A stretch of 64,000 nucleotides of DNA from Evernia prunastri. Its lineage: Eukaryota; Ascomycota; Lecanoromycetes; Lecanorales; Parmeliaceae. The position numbers and the translations under genes are program-made. The notes below the pieces were generated by a model that was given only the letters and a program-made list of their open reading frames with translations, made no database searches and was not told the origin of the DNA. Shown here one piece after another: positions 47,009 to 58,400 of the stretch (position 1 is the first letter of the stretch; every line of letters starts with the position of its first letter). The DNA is taken from the NCBI GenBank assembly GCA_003184365.1, contig NKYR01000032.1:1-64000 (forward strand). Direction: 5' to 3'.

Positions 47009-47360
47009 TGACCATCTTGACTGCACACTTTCAGGGATTAGCATACCCATTGCTGTCAGCTATGGCATGGCGATTTGCTTGGTTGCTAGCATAGCGAGGG
47101 GGTTTTTCCATTATTTAGATAAGGAACTGTATTTAATACAAAGGACATTTTGCTGATGGTAGTCAACGGGTTGTCTTCATGTAAGAGTCAACGTAGAGGA
47201 TCGGATGAGCCAGCAGTGACCATGCACTGGGCAACCTGATGATGAAAATATAGTTGCTAATATCGAATCAAACGTCGCATGTGTTTTGCTTACATTTACA
47301 TATAGTACATCGCCTCGTCTTTAGAGTCCCGAGGTACATTGACCCCAATTGATTGTCGTC
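47009..47360. other. 3'-3' intergenic region
   Basis: 352 bp between the convergent stop codons of the SUMO protease and glucosidase II genes. It holds both 3' UTRs; no gene. Confidence 0.5.
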
Positions 47361-50300
47361 TCAGAACTCAATCGTCCACCCCTTGCCGATCTCTGTTCCG
47401 GGATCTCGGACAACAGCCCAAGTCGCTGCTCCTCCCTCACCCTCAAACCACTTCATCGCCACCGTCCTCGTCTGCTTCGCCCCTTCCTCTCCAACCTTGA
47501 CCTCGCTCCTCCCTTTCCATTCCTTCGGCGCACCAACGATGACGATCTTCTCAACGCGTACAGCGGTCATCGTTTTGAGGTATTCCTTCCTCTTCTTGCT
47601 TGGCTTTGATATATCAGTGTCGGCAGATAGATCGCTAGACTCAAGGGTACCAGAGGAGAAGCTGAAATGACGGTGGATGTATGCACCGTCCTCATAGTCA
47701 TAAGATTGCCCATCGTCGACGTAGAGAGAACCTTCGGCTTTGCCGTTACTGCCAAGTGCAACGACTAAAGTGTAAGGATCCCAGCGCATCAAGCCGCTGC
47801 TGCGACGTGGACGGTCCTTACGTGGGATAATATGGCCCGCTGTCATCAGGAGGGGAATTTTGTCCAGCGGGGCTGGCATCGTGACAGTGCTGCCAGTGCC
47901 AATATGAGTGGTGTAGGTGAAATAATCATAGTATGTTTCGCCAGGAGGCAAGTAGATGGAGACGCTCTCGGCACCTTCCGTGACAACGGGTTTCGCAAGA
48001 AGGCCTGTGGATCCGAGGTAGAATTGATCTTCGATAGCAAACCCTGCTTCATCACCGGGGTGTGAATAGTAATGGGGTTGGAGTATGGGAGCGCCAGAGG
48101 CAGAGGCGGCGTGGAAAGCTGTGTACCAAGCTGGGAGCAGCTGGTAACGGAGACGGAGTGCTTGTGTTATGATGGATGTGTAGGGCTCGCCGGCGAGGTA
48201 TGGTTCACGGCGACGCGTGTCGATGTGGGCGTGCCCACGGAAGAATGGATAGAAGGCGCCGGCTTGGTACCAGCGGGTGAGAAGCTCTTTGCTTGGGTTG
48301 CCAAAGAATCCACCAACATCTGCCCCCGCGAATGGGAAGCCGGCAATGTTTTGGGTCAATATCATAGGGATTGAGGCAGCAAGGTGGGACCATTCGGCTT
48401 GATTGTCACCCGTCCACATGGCGCCAAGGCGTTGGGAGCCAGAGTAGTAGGAGCGGGTGAGGACGAAAGGGCGGCGGCGGGAGGCTGGGGGTTCACGGGC
48501 GAGGAGGGCGTGGTAGGTAGCGTTGACAAAGGTCATGCCGTTGACGTTATGAACGTCGCGATGTTCCCAGTTGCCGTGATGAATGTTGTCTTTTGGCATA
48601 GTGGTTTCCGGGCCATTGAAAACGGAGGGTTCGTTCATGTCGTTCCAGATGAAGGTGTTTGAGGCGGTGCCAGTGAAGGAGGAGTAGGTAAATAGAGACT
48701 TCCACCATTCGAGAGCAGCGGGATTGAAACAATCGACCCAGTGTGATGATCCTGGCCAACACCAGCCTTCGTAGAGATTATTGTCCTTGTTCTTAACACC
48801 AAGTGATTTGGACTTGAGCTCGTCTACCACTGGGTAATTGCCTTCGTTCTTGATGTGTGGGTCTATGATAACGACCAATTTCCTGTCATGTGAGTCCAAT
48901 TGCTTTCCCATTCCCAGAGGATCCGTGAAAGTATGGGCATCCCAAGTGAAGTACTTCTTGCCGTCTGTGTACTCAAGGTCGAGCCAGATCACATCGTAAG
49001 GTATCCTTGCCCTGTCCATCTTCTTATCTACATCCCTGACATCCTCATCTGTCACATAATTCCATCTGCATTGGTGGTACCCAATCGCGAATTGCTGTGG
49101 AAGCTGTGTGTATCCTGTAAGCTCACTGTATTGTGAAATGACATCCTTGGGGGTAGGGCCAAGGAAAATGAAGACATCCAGGAGGCCACTTTCAGAGAAC
49201 CAGTGAGTTTCGGTATCGGTCTTGCCTCCAATACCAAGACTTAGCGGATTGCTTGACACCGTCCGCTTGACGATGTCGACCCAGGTTTCGGCGGCGCTGA
49301 GCCAGAAAACGCCCACGGTCGAGTCTTTCCGATGGGCTTGCATGAAAGGAATAGCTCCATAAAGTGTCATAGGGCTGTCCATTTCATACTCAAACACGTC
49401 ACTGTTGTACAGTCTGTAGGGTTGCTCGTAAGCATCGGCTCCACCGCTGGAAGATGTCAGTAAAACCATGCTTTTAGACATCAATGCTGTCCATACCGAG
49501 TTTGCTTCAGCGAAAGAGAGCTTGCATGTCCCGGAATGCCATACACATGCTCATAGCCAGGGAACGTGATGTCCAGTCCAACACTCTCAGGACCCTTCGG
49601 TTTTGAGTCGGTATTCCCACCAAATGTTTCTTCCCACCAAGTACTTTCATCATCACCCTGCTCGACTGGCTGCTCTCCTTTTGGCTCGTCGCCTTCCTTG
49701 ATCTCTGGCTTGTCAACCTTAGATCTCCATTGCTCCATATTCATCAAACCCTTTCCATTGAGCTTTACATGCAGCTGGTCATCGCGGAAGAAGTCAACTG
49801 AGAACGGAGAGTGACTTATGACGGCCCTGTACCGATTTTCCGGACCGTAGTTCACGACAGTTTCTTTGGAAGAGGTATCCGCTTTGGCGGACCTGTCTGG
49901 CTTCTCTCCACCAACGATAGCCCATTTTGACACTTCATCATATCGTTCCTTTCGAGCTTGGCTTCCATGTCGAAGCTCGATATCTCCTTGTCGTCGCTTC
50001 TTTTCATCAACAGTAATCCTGGCTGCTCCAGATTGAAGGAATGCAATTTTCACAGGCAGTTCGACAGACTGGACGCCCTCCCCCAGATATTTTAAGATGG
50101 TCGCTGTGATTTGTCCGTTATCTATCTTCAGGGTTTTCGAAGAAAGTGTGTAAGGAGAGGTCCACGAGTTGCCCAGCGTGGCCACATGGTCTGCATAGGC
50201 TCGATTTCGCTTACAGAAGCCGGACTGTTCGCAAGTCTTAAATCCTTCGTGCTTCACTGTGACTGAAAGCGTACAATATCAGCAAAAAGGAGTCTAATTG

Positions 50301-50395
50301 TGTGGTGTGGAAGGCAGATACATACATGCTGACCGGAAAAGGAAGAACACGAGGAGAAGAGGGAGCAATTGCCCCCATCTATGAGTTGAAAACAT
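47361..50395 (-). CDS. gls2: glucosidase II catalytic alpha subunit (GH31, ER)
   Basis: Exons 50395-50326, 50262-49497 and 49446-47361 (introns 63 and 50 bp) give 973 residues, typical of the family. A cleavable signal peptide (MFSTHRWGQLLPLLLVFFLF) is followed by the conserved start of the mature enzyme, VKHEGFKTCEQSGFCKRNR. The catalytic (beta/alpha)8 barrel shows YHQCRWNY, WLDLEYTDGKKYFTWD, the nucleophile motif WNDMNEPSVFNG (Asp ~549), HHGNWEHRDVHN, and the acid/base motif WTGDNQAEW (Asp ~626). Role: removes the two inner glucoses from N-glycans in the ER lumen, partnering a beta subunit that supplies ER retention (none lies here). An acidic Lys/Glu-rich insert at about 195-240 lies in the N-terminal part. 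It converges with the SUMO protease gene and diverges from the NDP kinase gene. Confidence 0.96.
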
Positions 50396-50767
50396 GATGA
50401 CCACAGGCCTCCACCACAATGCACGGCCCTACGCCAAAGGGACGACCAAAAAGGTGAGATATAGGCCAAGGGTAAGATGTTCCTCCAGGCCGTTTCTCGG
50501 CTTTCACAAACACCTGGACCGTTGCGGAAAGTGTCGAAATGCTTACCGTACGTTACACTAGCGTGACGGAGCCTTGTCGGGCCGACCCCCACTTCAAAAC
50601 CACCCGGATCGAGCACGCCAAGAAAACCAATAAATCCACAAATGGAGGACAAAAACATTCCAGCTTCCAAACAAGATCCTCCCATTTACAAGCACCTCAA
50701 CGCCAAAACACAAAGCCTACTCCGTCAATCGCATAAATACAAAGAAGAACAAGGAAAAAGTGCAAAC
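50396..50767. promoter_or_regulatory. divergent promoter region, glucosidase II / NDP kinase
   Basis: 372 bp between the two preferred start codons. An in-frame ATG for an extended NDP kinase lies inside it at 50642, so either a 5' UTR or extra coding sequence occupies its right third. Confidence 0.45.
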
Positions 50768-51615
50768 ATGTCCAACGAGCAGACGTGAGTACCAGGAACC
50801 GACTGTTCAAAACGTGGGGCTAGCTGGCGGTGAAGCTCACAATTGACTACAGATTCATTGCTATCAAGCCAGATGGCGTCCAGGTACTCAATTGACTCAT
50901 GACATTCTCAGCTCTGCTGTCTTGAGAGCCAATGGTACCGCTTGAACGAATGCTAAGCTTGCTTGCTCCTAACAGCGTGGACTCATCGGCGACATTATCT
51001 CCCGATTCGAGAAGCGAGGGTAAGTCGTATCCTGATCGTACGACAAGCCAATTGAGCTGACTCGGGGTGTAGTTATAAGCTCGCAGCCATGAAGCTCGTT
51101 TCCCCTTCAAAAGAGCACCTCGAGAAGCACTACGAGGATCTCTCTGACAAGCCCTTCTACAAGGGACTCGTCACCTGTACGCACCTATCTCAACATGGAA
51201 TTCTGCGTTTAGATCGGGAATGTGCTGACGTCCTTGACAGACATGCTAAGTGGTCCCATCTGCGCCATGGTCTGGGAAGGCCGTGAAGCCGTCAAGACTG
51301 GCCGAAGTACGTGCAATGGTCCTTCCACAGGATCCATCGCCAGTAGCTGACCAGCATAGCCCTGCTCGGTGCTACCAACCCTATGGCCTCCGCCCCAGGA
51401 ACCATCCGTGGGGACTACGCCATCGTGAGTGCTCCGTTCTTAGGATCAAGTACGAATCGGGAATGTGGCTAATTGTAACGCAGGACGTTGGCCGCAACGT
51501 CTGTCACGGCTCCGACGCTGTCGAGAGTGCGAAGAAAGAGATCGCTTTGTGGTTCAGCAAGGACGAGGTGCTTCAATACAAGCTGGCTCAGCACGATTGG
51601 ATCTATGAGAAGTAA
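50768..51615 (+). CDS. ndk1: nucleoside diphosphate kinase
   Basis: Seven exons (50768-50784, 50853-50883, 50976-51019, 51073-51176, 51241-51306, 51360-51424, 51484-51615) join with every phase satisfied to give 152 residues, the standard NDPK subunit length. It starts MSNEQTFIAIKPDGVQRGLI. Conserved features: KPDGVQRGL, GYKLAAMKLV, SGPICAMVWEG, LLGATNPMASAPGTIRGDY and the active-site NVCHGSDAVESAKKEI with the phosphorylated His. Reaction: transfer of the gamma phosphate of an NTP to an NDP through phosphohistidine; usually a cytosolic hexamer. Exons as small as 17 and 31 nt make the gene hard to see as open frames. A further 42 codons upstream (ATG 50642) are open and in frame. Confidence 0.96.
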
Positions 51616-52095
51616 AATCTGGATGGCCGGCATCTGGTGACACATGAAGAAGTGCGAGCTGCTCGTCAATTAAAGTGAAGCATCATATCGAAGCGGTGAA
51701 CCGAAAATAGGATAACCTGCTCTAGAAATAACAAATAGAACGATCTTTTCTGAGGCAAGTGCCGATTAGAGTAAATACTTGTTTCATCATCTCATATTCC
51801 CAGAGAATAGGAAGTCGCAGAATTCGTGCGTTCACGGTTCACTGATCTTTACACCTGATTCGCTGGTATAGCTAGTGGAACGTTCGGCTTAGTGTGCACG
51901 AGAAGGGGGTGGGGGCCGCCACCGAGGCTGAATGAAGCGCCCAAAGGAGCTGAGGATCCAGACAGCAAGGCTGTGTCATGAGCTTGGGCTCCATGACCTT
52001 ATTTATCGCAGTCAATACCCTTGAATCGAACTTTCATTCACGCATTTTCTTCTTTTCAGGGAGCGCTGCATTGCCATCTCCTCCTTTGCAACGAT
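51616..52095. other. intergenic, no gene seen
   Basis: Between the NDP kinase gene and the membrane-protein gene on the same strand. Nothing coding-like on either strand; a G-rich patch lies near 51,905-51,930. Confidence 0.45.
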
Positions 52096-54190
52096 ATGAC
52101 CTGCACACTCTTACCTCTTCGAAGCCTTGGGGTCTCAATTCTAGCGTACGCCATACTCTGCTCAAGCCTTCCAGTGGTGCCATCGAAGACTGTACAGTCC
52201 AATTACATCATGACACCATGCTCGATCACCAGTGCTCCAACCATCTCCCAATTTTGGGAAGACAGCGACCCCCGGCTTTTATCCACCCCGAAAGAAGGCA
52301 TACCAGTGCTACCCGCGGATACATCTCCACGGACCAGCTACATTGAAGAAGCCTGGATTACGGTCAAATTAGAACTGCAAGCATTGGCAGTCGACGACGG
52401 TAGCAGTGATACGTGTTCTGCACTGCATGGACTCGAACCTTTAAAAGCCGTCCTCCTACCCTTCTGTCTGGCTGATACTTGGCAGAGTGAGCTTCGAGGT
52501 GGTCGCACTGATACCTTGTTCATCGATAACGTATCCTTGTCGAAGTATGTATTCGAGGGATTGGCTCGGTGTAGAAAAGGATATCCTGGGTTTCGTTTTC
52601 TTCTCTGGAAGGCCTCTATTGTCGCTTGGTCCACGATATTGTTTCTCGGAGCTTTAGATGGAAGCAAGGACCCTTATAGCAGAGTCCAATCTTTCCTCAC
52701 AGCCGTTCTTCTACCCCAGTACCTGGATTCTTTTTGGCTGTTGTCTCAAGGCGATCGCTCTGGTGCTTTATTCACCGATAACGTATCCTCGTCTGAGTAC
52801 TTGTTCGGGGGGTTGGCTTGGTATAGAAAAGGATTCTCTCGATTCTGTTCCCTTCTCCCGGAGGCCTTCATTATCTCTTCGTTCACGGCTTTATTTCTCC
52901 GAGCTCTAAATGAAGCCAAGAACCCTCGTAGTAGAGTCTGGTCTTCCTTCAAGAGGCTTGATCCTCGTGCCTGGGACTACACTCAGTTTCAGATCTACGA
53001 AAAGTTATGCTTAAGTCTAGAGCCCGATATTCCTGCCGGCAAGATACGACTTCGATGGAAATGTGTAAGTCGATCAGTTCAATCGTTTACTTCAACGCAT
53101 GGATGAATATAAGCTGAGAGGTTCGATCAAGCGCTGTGGCCGCCGCTTGTACGATGACTTTGAGGAACTTCATCCTTGGGCGGTTGCAGAACTGGAACGA
53201 TCTCTCAATAAAGCTAGCGGCCTTTCTCGTCAGGATGCTGGCCTATCCCAGTTGGAATCAGATTATGATGACTATATGTACGTATTATCTAAAGATGCAG
53301 AGCCCCTGGAGCAGCAGCGGTTCAGCAGGCCAATTCACAGCGACGGCTCTGGCAAGTCTTTGGTCGAGGCTCCTGTGGATAGGTCGTTCGCGGGAGACAC
53401 GAGCCAGACAGACGCTGCTGGGCTTGGAGACTCGAGTCCGCTCGCAGCCAGAGGCCTTTCTACAGGCGACGAACCGCGCTCCATCCTTCCGCATCGAAGC
53501 CAAAACGTAGTTGAAGTAGCCTCTGAAGCTCCAAATCCACCACAGCCCGATAACCTCTTCCTCCTTCTCTGCATCCCGCACCGAAAATATGCCACAAAAT
53601 TGATCCACATGGATGTGTGCATGCTTCTATCCGATCGACTCTTTTTCGCCGACCTCAAGAGGCACTACAGATCCATGAGAGGTCAATGGGTATCTATGTT
53701 CTCTTTGAGGCAACTCAGAAGCATCCGCTTCGTAAAGTTCGAGGTGTACCCAAGTACGCTCGTCGACATCCGGAAGATAGATGACATTCCGCCCGAGACC
53801 TATAAGGACGAGTATCGCTATCGACCAATACCCGCCGAGGTGATCCCGCCCATCGGCGAGAATCACTTCATGCATTTGTACGATCATCCCGAAGATGCAG
53901 AGGATACGGCGATCTGCCTCGACAAGGTACCCAAGAAGCTTCGAGAGCGTCTAGCGGTATGTCCGCAGCGAGGCACCGGGTTGGGTTGGGGCATTCATTT
54001 TGTGGAAGGCTTACACTGGACAAAACTATGGATCTTGGGCTTCATTGGGCTTTTGGTGAGTGTAGGCTTTGGAATCGCTTGGGCTTGTGTAAGAAATGAT
54101 GTACAGGGAGGTTTTGGTATCGCGGCTTGTATGATGGTAGGGTTGACGTTTACGACTGGGATTGTTCAGGCAGCTTTGGGACCCAGATGA
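52096..54190 (+). CDS. fungal-specific protein with internal repeat and two C-terminal TM helices
   Basis: Exon 1 52096-53064 and exon 2 53114-54190 join in phase 0 across a 49-bp intron (GTAAGT..TATAAG), giving 681 residues. The C-terminal ~200 residues are the conserved part of a widespread but uncharacterised ascomycete family as I recall it: VCMLLSDRLFFADLKRHYRS, LRSIRFVKFEVY, IPPIGENHFMHLYDHPEDAE, CPQRGTGLGWGIHFVEGLHW, then helices LWILGFIGLLVSVGFGIAWA and CMMVGLTFTTGIVQAAL. The N-terminal half holds a duplicated ~65-residue block (see the repeat entry) and may begin with a hydrophobic leader. The start is the first ATG of the open frame; a further 5' exon is possible. A membrane location is likely; the function is unknown. 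Confidence 0.68.
52513..52955 (+). repeat. internal duplication within the two-TM protein gene
   Basis: Segments about 52513-52700 and 52762-52955 are direct repeats at DNA and protein level. Both contain TDxLFxDNVSxSxYxFxGLA, then YRKG or CRKG, then a hydrophobic stretch and a FLxALxxxKxPxSRVxSxF end. The copies differ at many positions but keep the reading frame. Confidence 0.8.
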
Positions 54191-55253
54191 TTAGAGAGTA
54201 ATTCGAAACAGCAGCGGGCGTTCAACAAGAGGCTGCATGACCAGTCGGTACATCCGTGGCCTGACCTAAATCTGCGGACAGGTGCATAGAAAGGCACCAG
54301 GATGTCCGCAGTAATGTCGGGAGACATAAATTCGGGGTGAGAGCACCGGCTCGAAGAAAAGCTACCCCAAGTGTGAGGGGCGAGATAACGGTCAATGGCG
54401 CCAAGAAGGTGAAAGGAAAAGCCAGACCTATGCTTCTGTTCGAAAGGGCTCTCCTCAACTTTAGGCGGTCAATGGTCGGAGCCCGTGGCACCATGAGAAT
54501 TCCCGTCGAGAAACTGGTTACTGAAGTCGACACGTAAAGTTGAGTAAAACCAAAGATGCTGTTCAGCAGGCTCAGAATGGCTTGGACAGACAAGCGATGT
54601 GTCGACAGGGACTCGTTAAGGCCATAGTCGATCAGAAGGGTTAATCAATGCCGAGCGACAGAGAATAGTCTGCCAGAGAAGGATTGTTTCCCAACGGCAA
54701 TTCCCTGAGGCTTGTTCCTTCCTTGTGATATTGCCAAGAATAAATATTTTCTGAAACAATGTCTTCATTTCACACCTGTTAGGGCTGTTCGAAAGTTCCG
54801 TGCTGCTTCAAAGCCATTCAAAGCCGCCAGTGTAAAGGAGGCATAAAGACCATTTCTTTGCTTTAAATCAACAGCCTGGAGAAAGATCGGAAAGGACGCT
54901 GATTTTAAAGAAGTAGGAACGACATGGTGGCGGAAGGCTGCGCGGGCCTACGGGACATAACTTGTCACAGATTACCAGAACAAGCAGTCCGGGTTCCTGG
55001 TAACTGCGCTGCTGCCTCGGCGTCTAAATTCCTTTTGAACGACAAACCTGAAGCTGTGTGGATTTGCGCCGTCACCGTGAGAGTCAGCGAACCAGCTTTC
55101 GTACTTTCTCAAACTCTCTAATGCTGGAAACATCTAGGCTGGATGTATCTATCGTTCATCTCGAGACTCCTCTATTTAATATGTCGTGAACGCCATCGCC
55201 CATAATCATTCCGAAGAATAAGCATACTCGACACCTTCGATAGGGAAATTGCT
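54191..55253. other. 1.1 kb intergenic, no gene supported
   Basis: 3'-3' region between the two-TM protein gene (plus) and the AIG2-like gene (minus). A 120-codon minus frame at 54,222-54,593 begins with a non-ATG codon and has no family resemblance; I do not call it. Confidence 0.45.
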
Positions 55254-56017
55254 CTAAACAGCACTTTCCAGTACCTCTTCCATGCTCTGGCCCTTGACGT
55301 CCGGCTTCTTTCCGCTGTTCACACCTCTCCCACCCGTCGGATCTTTCTTCTCCACGGCCTCATCGACCTCTATGATTGTGATGTTAGCTATGCTCTCAAG
55401 CATGTCGTGTTCCACACACCTGCAATGGAAGGTCGCAACTCACCTTCATACTCCTCACTGTTACCAACCCATCTTCTCATCTTTCTTTTCCTAAACTCCT
55501 CAAAATCCCACTCTCTCTCCTCTAAGCCCCCAATATCTTCTGCCCATACATATGCTTCTGCCTCTACCTCCGTCCCTTCACCCTCATTTCCTTTCCCATC
55601 TAGCAACCTCAGACGCAGCCGGATCCGTTCGTACTGGTTGCCTTCAAAGAGGTCAAGGCGCCATTGGTTATCGCTGGTGAGACCTCGTACGTAGGTGCCT
55701 CTTACGCATGATCCAGGCTCACTGGATGGAACTATGGCCGGGTAATCGCAATCGCGGACACGGCGGCGGGTGTATTGTGGAAGGATGGCGGGTTCTATGA
55801 TGAGGTGGGATATCTGCGACGGAGTCGGACTAGTGGTGCCGTAGATAACGCGATAGAGGACTTGGGGTGCCATCTATCAAGACTGTAAGCTCTGTCTTGA
55901 AGTGATCCATTGAAGTAAGCATACCAAGGTTCCTGTGAATACATGGTTTTAGCGCGTTTATGCAAGTCACTCAGAGCTCAAAGTCTTACCGTAGAAGAAG
56001 GCGCTGCAGTCAGCCAT
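55254..56017 (-). CDS. AIG2-like / gamma-glutamylcyclotransferase-fold protein
   Basis: Four exons (minus): 56017-55990 (28 nt), 55932-55925 (8 nt), 55873-55444 and 55369-55254 join with introns of 57, 51 and 74 bp to give 193 residues. The N-terminus reads MADCSAFFYGTLMAPQVLYRVIYG, and its YGTL motif is the substrate-binding loop of the GGCT/AIG2 fold; the 8-nt microexon supplies Gly-Thr-Leu of that motif. The candidate catalytic Glu lies in LFEGNQYERI. The C-terminus (EEYEEVDEAVEKKDPTGGRG) is acidic then Gly/Lys-rich. Family members act on gamma-glutamyl amines or peptides, but many AIG2-like proteins have no assigned substrate. Confidence 0.88.
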
Positions 56018-56364
56018 GGCAATTTTGGGTAGCGTGATGTTATGGGAACCTTTCCAGCATGTACATATCTGCCACAGCATTGCTAGTCTCGAGATTGATT
56101 AAATGATATACCCGCTATCTCCGCACGCGCGCTTATTCGCCAAGAAAGTCCCACGGAGCCAGGCCACACTATAAAGTAATTTACACGTCCTTGTATAAAC
56201 TCTAAATGACCCTTTTTGAGCCAGTCAATCGCTTGGACCGGGCAGCACGCAGCTAGTTCAATTTGATAGGAGCTACTCCGTGCTACGTTTCGAGGTGAGC
56301 ATACACTTCAAAGCTGTCAGCAACAATTCGCACTAAGACAAATACCATCAGAAATAAAACCTCC
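56018..56364. other. divergent intergenic region
   Basis: Between the AIG2-like gene (minus) and the first 2EXR gene (plus); probably both promoters. No gene. Confidence 0.45.
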
Positions 56365-56976
56365 ATGACCGCCTCAGAGCTCACCATGGCCAACTTCAAT
56401 TCCTTGCCTCGCGAGTTACGAGACCAAATCTACGAACAGGTGCTCATCAGTCCATCTCCCATACAGTTCAATAATGTCCTTGGTCCCATGGTTTGCGATC
56501 CGGACCTCCTAGGTCCTATGGCCATGCTTTTTGCCTGGGCCTCGAATCGGCAAATCGCCGATGAAGCCTGCGAAATATTCTACCAACGCAACACCTTCTT
56601 AGTGCATTGCGAAGACCTACCTAAATTTCTAGGAAGCAAGACTCACCGAATGCTGTCAATCGATGTCAGTCACTTCACGCACGAGCAAAAGCCTACATGT
56701 ATCCGGTTATTCGACACCAAGGACTGGGTTAAGACTATCCATGTGATCATAGGGCAGGACGGTACGGAATATTCTAGATATCTCGCATATGAGCTTCGTT
56801 ATCTGCTAGAATGTCCGCGGCTATGGAAGCTGCGCATCAAAACCGGACGAAATACTGTGGCGTGCTGGGAGAAGGAGTGGACAGGCGTGCTCAAGGAGCT
56901 TCAATTGAAGATAGGCGAGAGACTTGAAGTGATCTACGCAGAACCACCGTTGGATCTCAGGCCGCTCCGATTCTAA
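56365..56976 (+). CDS. 2EXR-type protein, array member 1
   Basis: Intronless frame of 203 residues. The N-terminal signature FNSLPRELRDQIYEQVLISP is the 2EXR/F-box-like motif of a large ascomycete family. It is followed by ASNRQIADEACEIFYQRNTF, which aligns with the other members (FAREAYEVFFHQNTF), and by the conserved later segment ECPRLWKLRIKT. The first ATG (56365) is used; a second ATG seven codons on sits in a stronger context (caccATGG). Likely soluble and alpha/beta; function unknown. This is the most divergent of the three intact copies in this array. Confidence 0.75.
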   Translation: MTASELTMANFNSLPRELRDQIYEQVLISPSPIQFNNVLGPMVCDPDLLGPMAMLFAWASNRQIADEACEIFYQRNTFLVHCEDLPKFLGSKTHRMLSIDVSHFTHEQKPTCIRLFDTKDWVKTIHVIIGQDGTEYSRYLAYELRYLLECPRLWKLRIKTGRNTVACWEKEWTGVLKELQLKIGERLEVIYAEPPLDLRPLRF

Positions 56977-57494
56977 AGAGGTTGATGAGGATGATGATGA
57001 CGATGTTGAGGACCCCTGAAACGCAGTCCAACTGTGAGGCGGAGACTGAGGTGACGGCAATATGTTAGCCATGTACTGCACTAAGCGAGTGGGGGCCTCA
57101 TAATTTACTTACTTGCGATCTTTGAAGAGCTTCCTGGTTTGAAATGGAATCATCTTGCCCTATGCTCTCTCCTGCTGGACATTTTGCTCGAATTCTGTTG
57201 TACAAAATGAAACGGATACAGGTCAGCGAACCAATTGGGACATTGCCATCATGGTCTTGCGTGGACTCTCCCACACAGTGGAGGCATCAAGCCTTTCCGT
57301 GGTTGATTTGATTGGGTATTTCCAAATGTTTTAATACACTCTCCTATGGAATCAGTCTCGCGGTCAAAGAGTGATACACCTTCATGTAGCCCAACCGACT
57401 AATCTTCTGGGTATCTCGGTGCTCGATCAAATATAACATTCATTCGACGTAGAGACAGCCAGTCATCACGGTAATTACGTCGTCCATCATCAAT
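56977..57494. other. intergenic within the 2EXR array
   Basis: No gene seen. It contains a short GAT/GAC-rich run (about 56,983-57,006) and sequence with no clear similarity to the neighbours. Confidence 0.4.
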
Positions 57495-57812
57495 TTGCTT
57501 CTTAAAGCAGCGAATATCCCTAAAGCGCTTCTGGCCAAGGCTGTCAACCCCAGAACTAAAGCCACATTCGCGTCTTTACCCCATGAGCTCCGCGACAAAC
57601 CTTATGGTGAATTGGTCACCGTGCCCAAGATCATCGGCACACGTTTTTCTGGAGATTTTGGCTGCCCTGAGGCGTGGCAGGCAGTGAGGGCCATGGTTTG
57701 GGCAAACCCTGCGTCGAAGAATCTTGCGAGAGAAGCCTATGAGAATCTCTGCCGTACTCACACTCTCCAAATGGGGGACTATAGTCCTGGTATCTTTGCT
57801 CGCAAAACCTAG
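57495..57812 (+). pseudogene. 2EXR-type relic, array member 2
   Basis: The frame contains KATFASLPHELRDKPYGELV, then NLAREAYENLCRTHTLQ, clearly homologous to the intact members (TTFASLPRELRDKIYGYIV, QFAREAYEVFFHQNTF). It stops after about 105 codons at FARKT, with the C-terminal half missing, and has no ATG in frame before the motif. One residue of the signature is unusual (Pro for Ile in RDKPY). I read it as a truncated, non-functional copy. Confidence 0.7.
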
Positions 57813-58255
57813 TAAGTCATAGGGTATGGATGATAAGAAAAGATCGCTTCCCTGGGGAATGAGCTGACTGAACAACATCTTCGGTGGACCACTTACTCTC
57901 ACCTTCCCTCGCTTATTCCAAGTCACATTCAGAGTCTTTCTAGCCATCCACGATCAGACTTCACATTTTAGGCTCTTCCTGTTGCCTTGTATTTCCTTTC
58001 TTTATCTGATTATGTACATGTCCAACATGTCAGGAACTTCGAATTTTTGTCTGTCATTGTTACTTGCAACAGGTAGATACATTAAGAGGGTATCTCGGCA
58101 TGCGATTGTATCGCCACCTACGCCTGTATGTCTTGCTTGTTCGAATGTCCTTGCAGTCTCATTACTACGGTAAGCTTGGATTCACTTCGCAAGGCACCTC
58201 TTCAGGCTCGCAACATTGACATCCTCATAACCTATGGTGCTCCAAACATAGTCTC
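57813..58255. other. spacer between two relics
   Basis: No readable gene; it may contain diverged remnants of the C-terminal half of array member 2. Confidence 0.35.
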
Positions 58256-58400
58256 CCCTCCAAGCACTAAGATTACCTTTGCTACTCTGCTTTGCGAAAT
58301 CCGCGACGAGATCTACAAAAAGATATTTACCAAGTCCAGGATTTTGAATACCCACAATCGTGTGCAGATTGTGGCAAGCCAGATCGCGTGGGGACATTGA
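58256..58400 (+). pseudogene. 2EXR-type relic fragment, array member 3
   Basis: The segment encodes KITFATLLCEIRDEIYKKIF, which aligns with the family signature TTFASLPRELRDKIYGYIV, then loses similarity within 25 codons. No start codon or downstream conserved motif is in frame. Only the signature region is convincing. Confidence 0.55.

Noticed and set aside
54222..54593. 120-codon minus-strand frame
   Set aside because: Begins at a non-ATG codon, lies in a 3'-3' gap and shows no domain.
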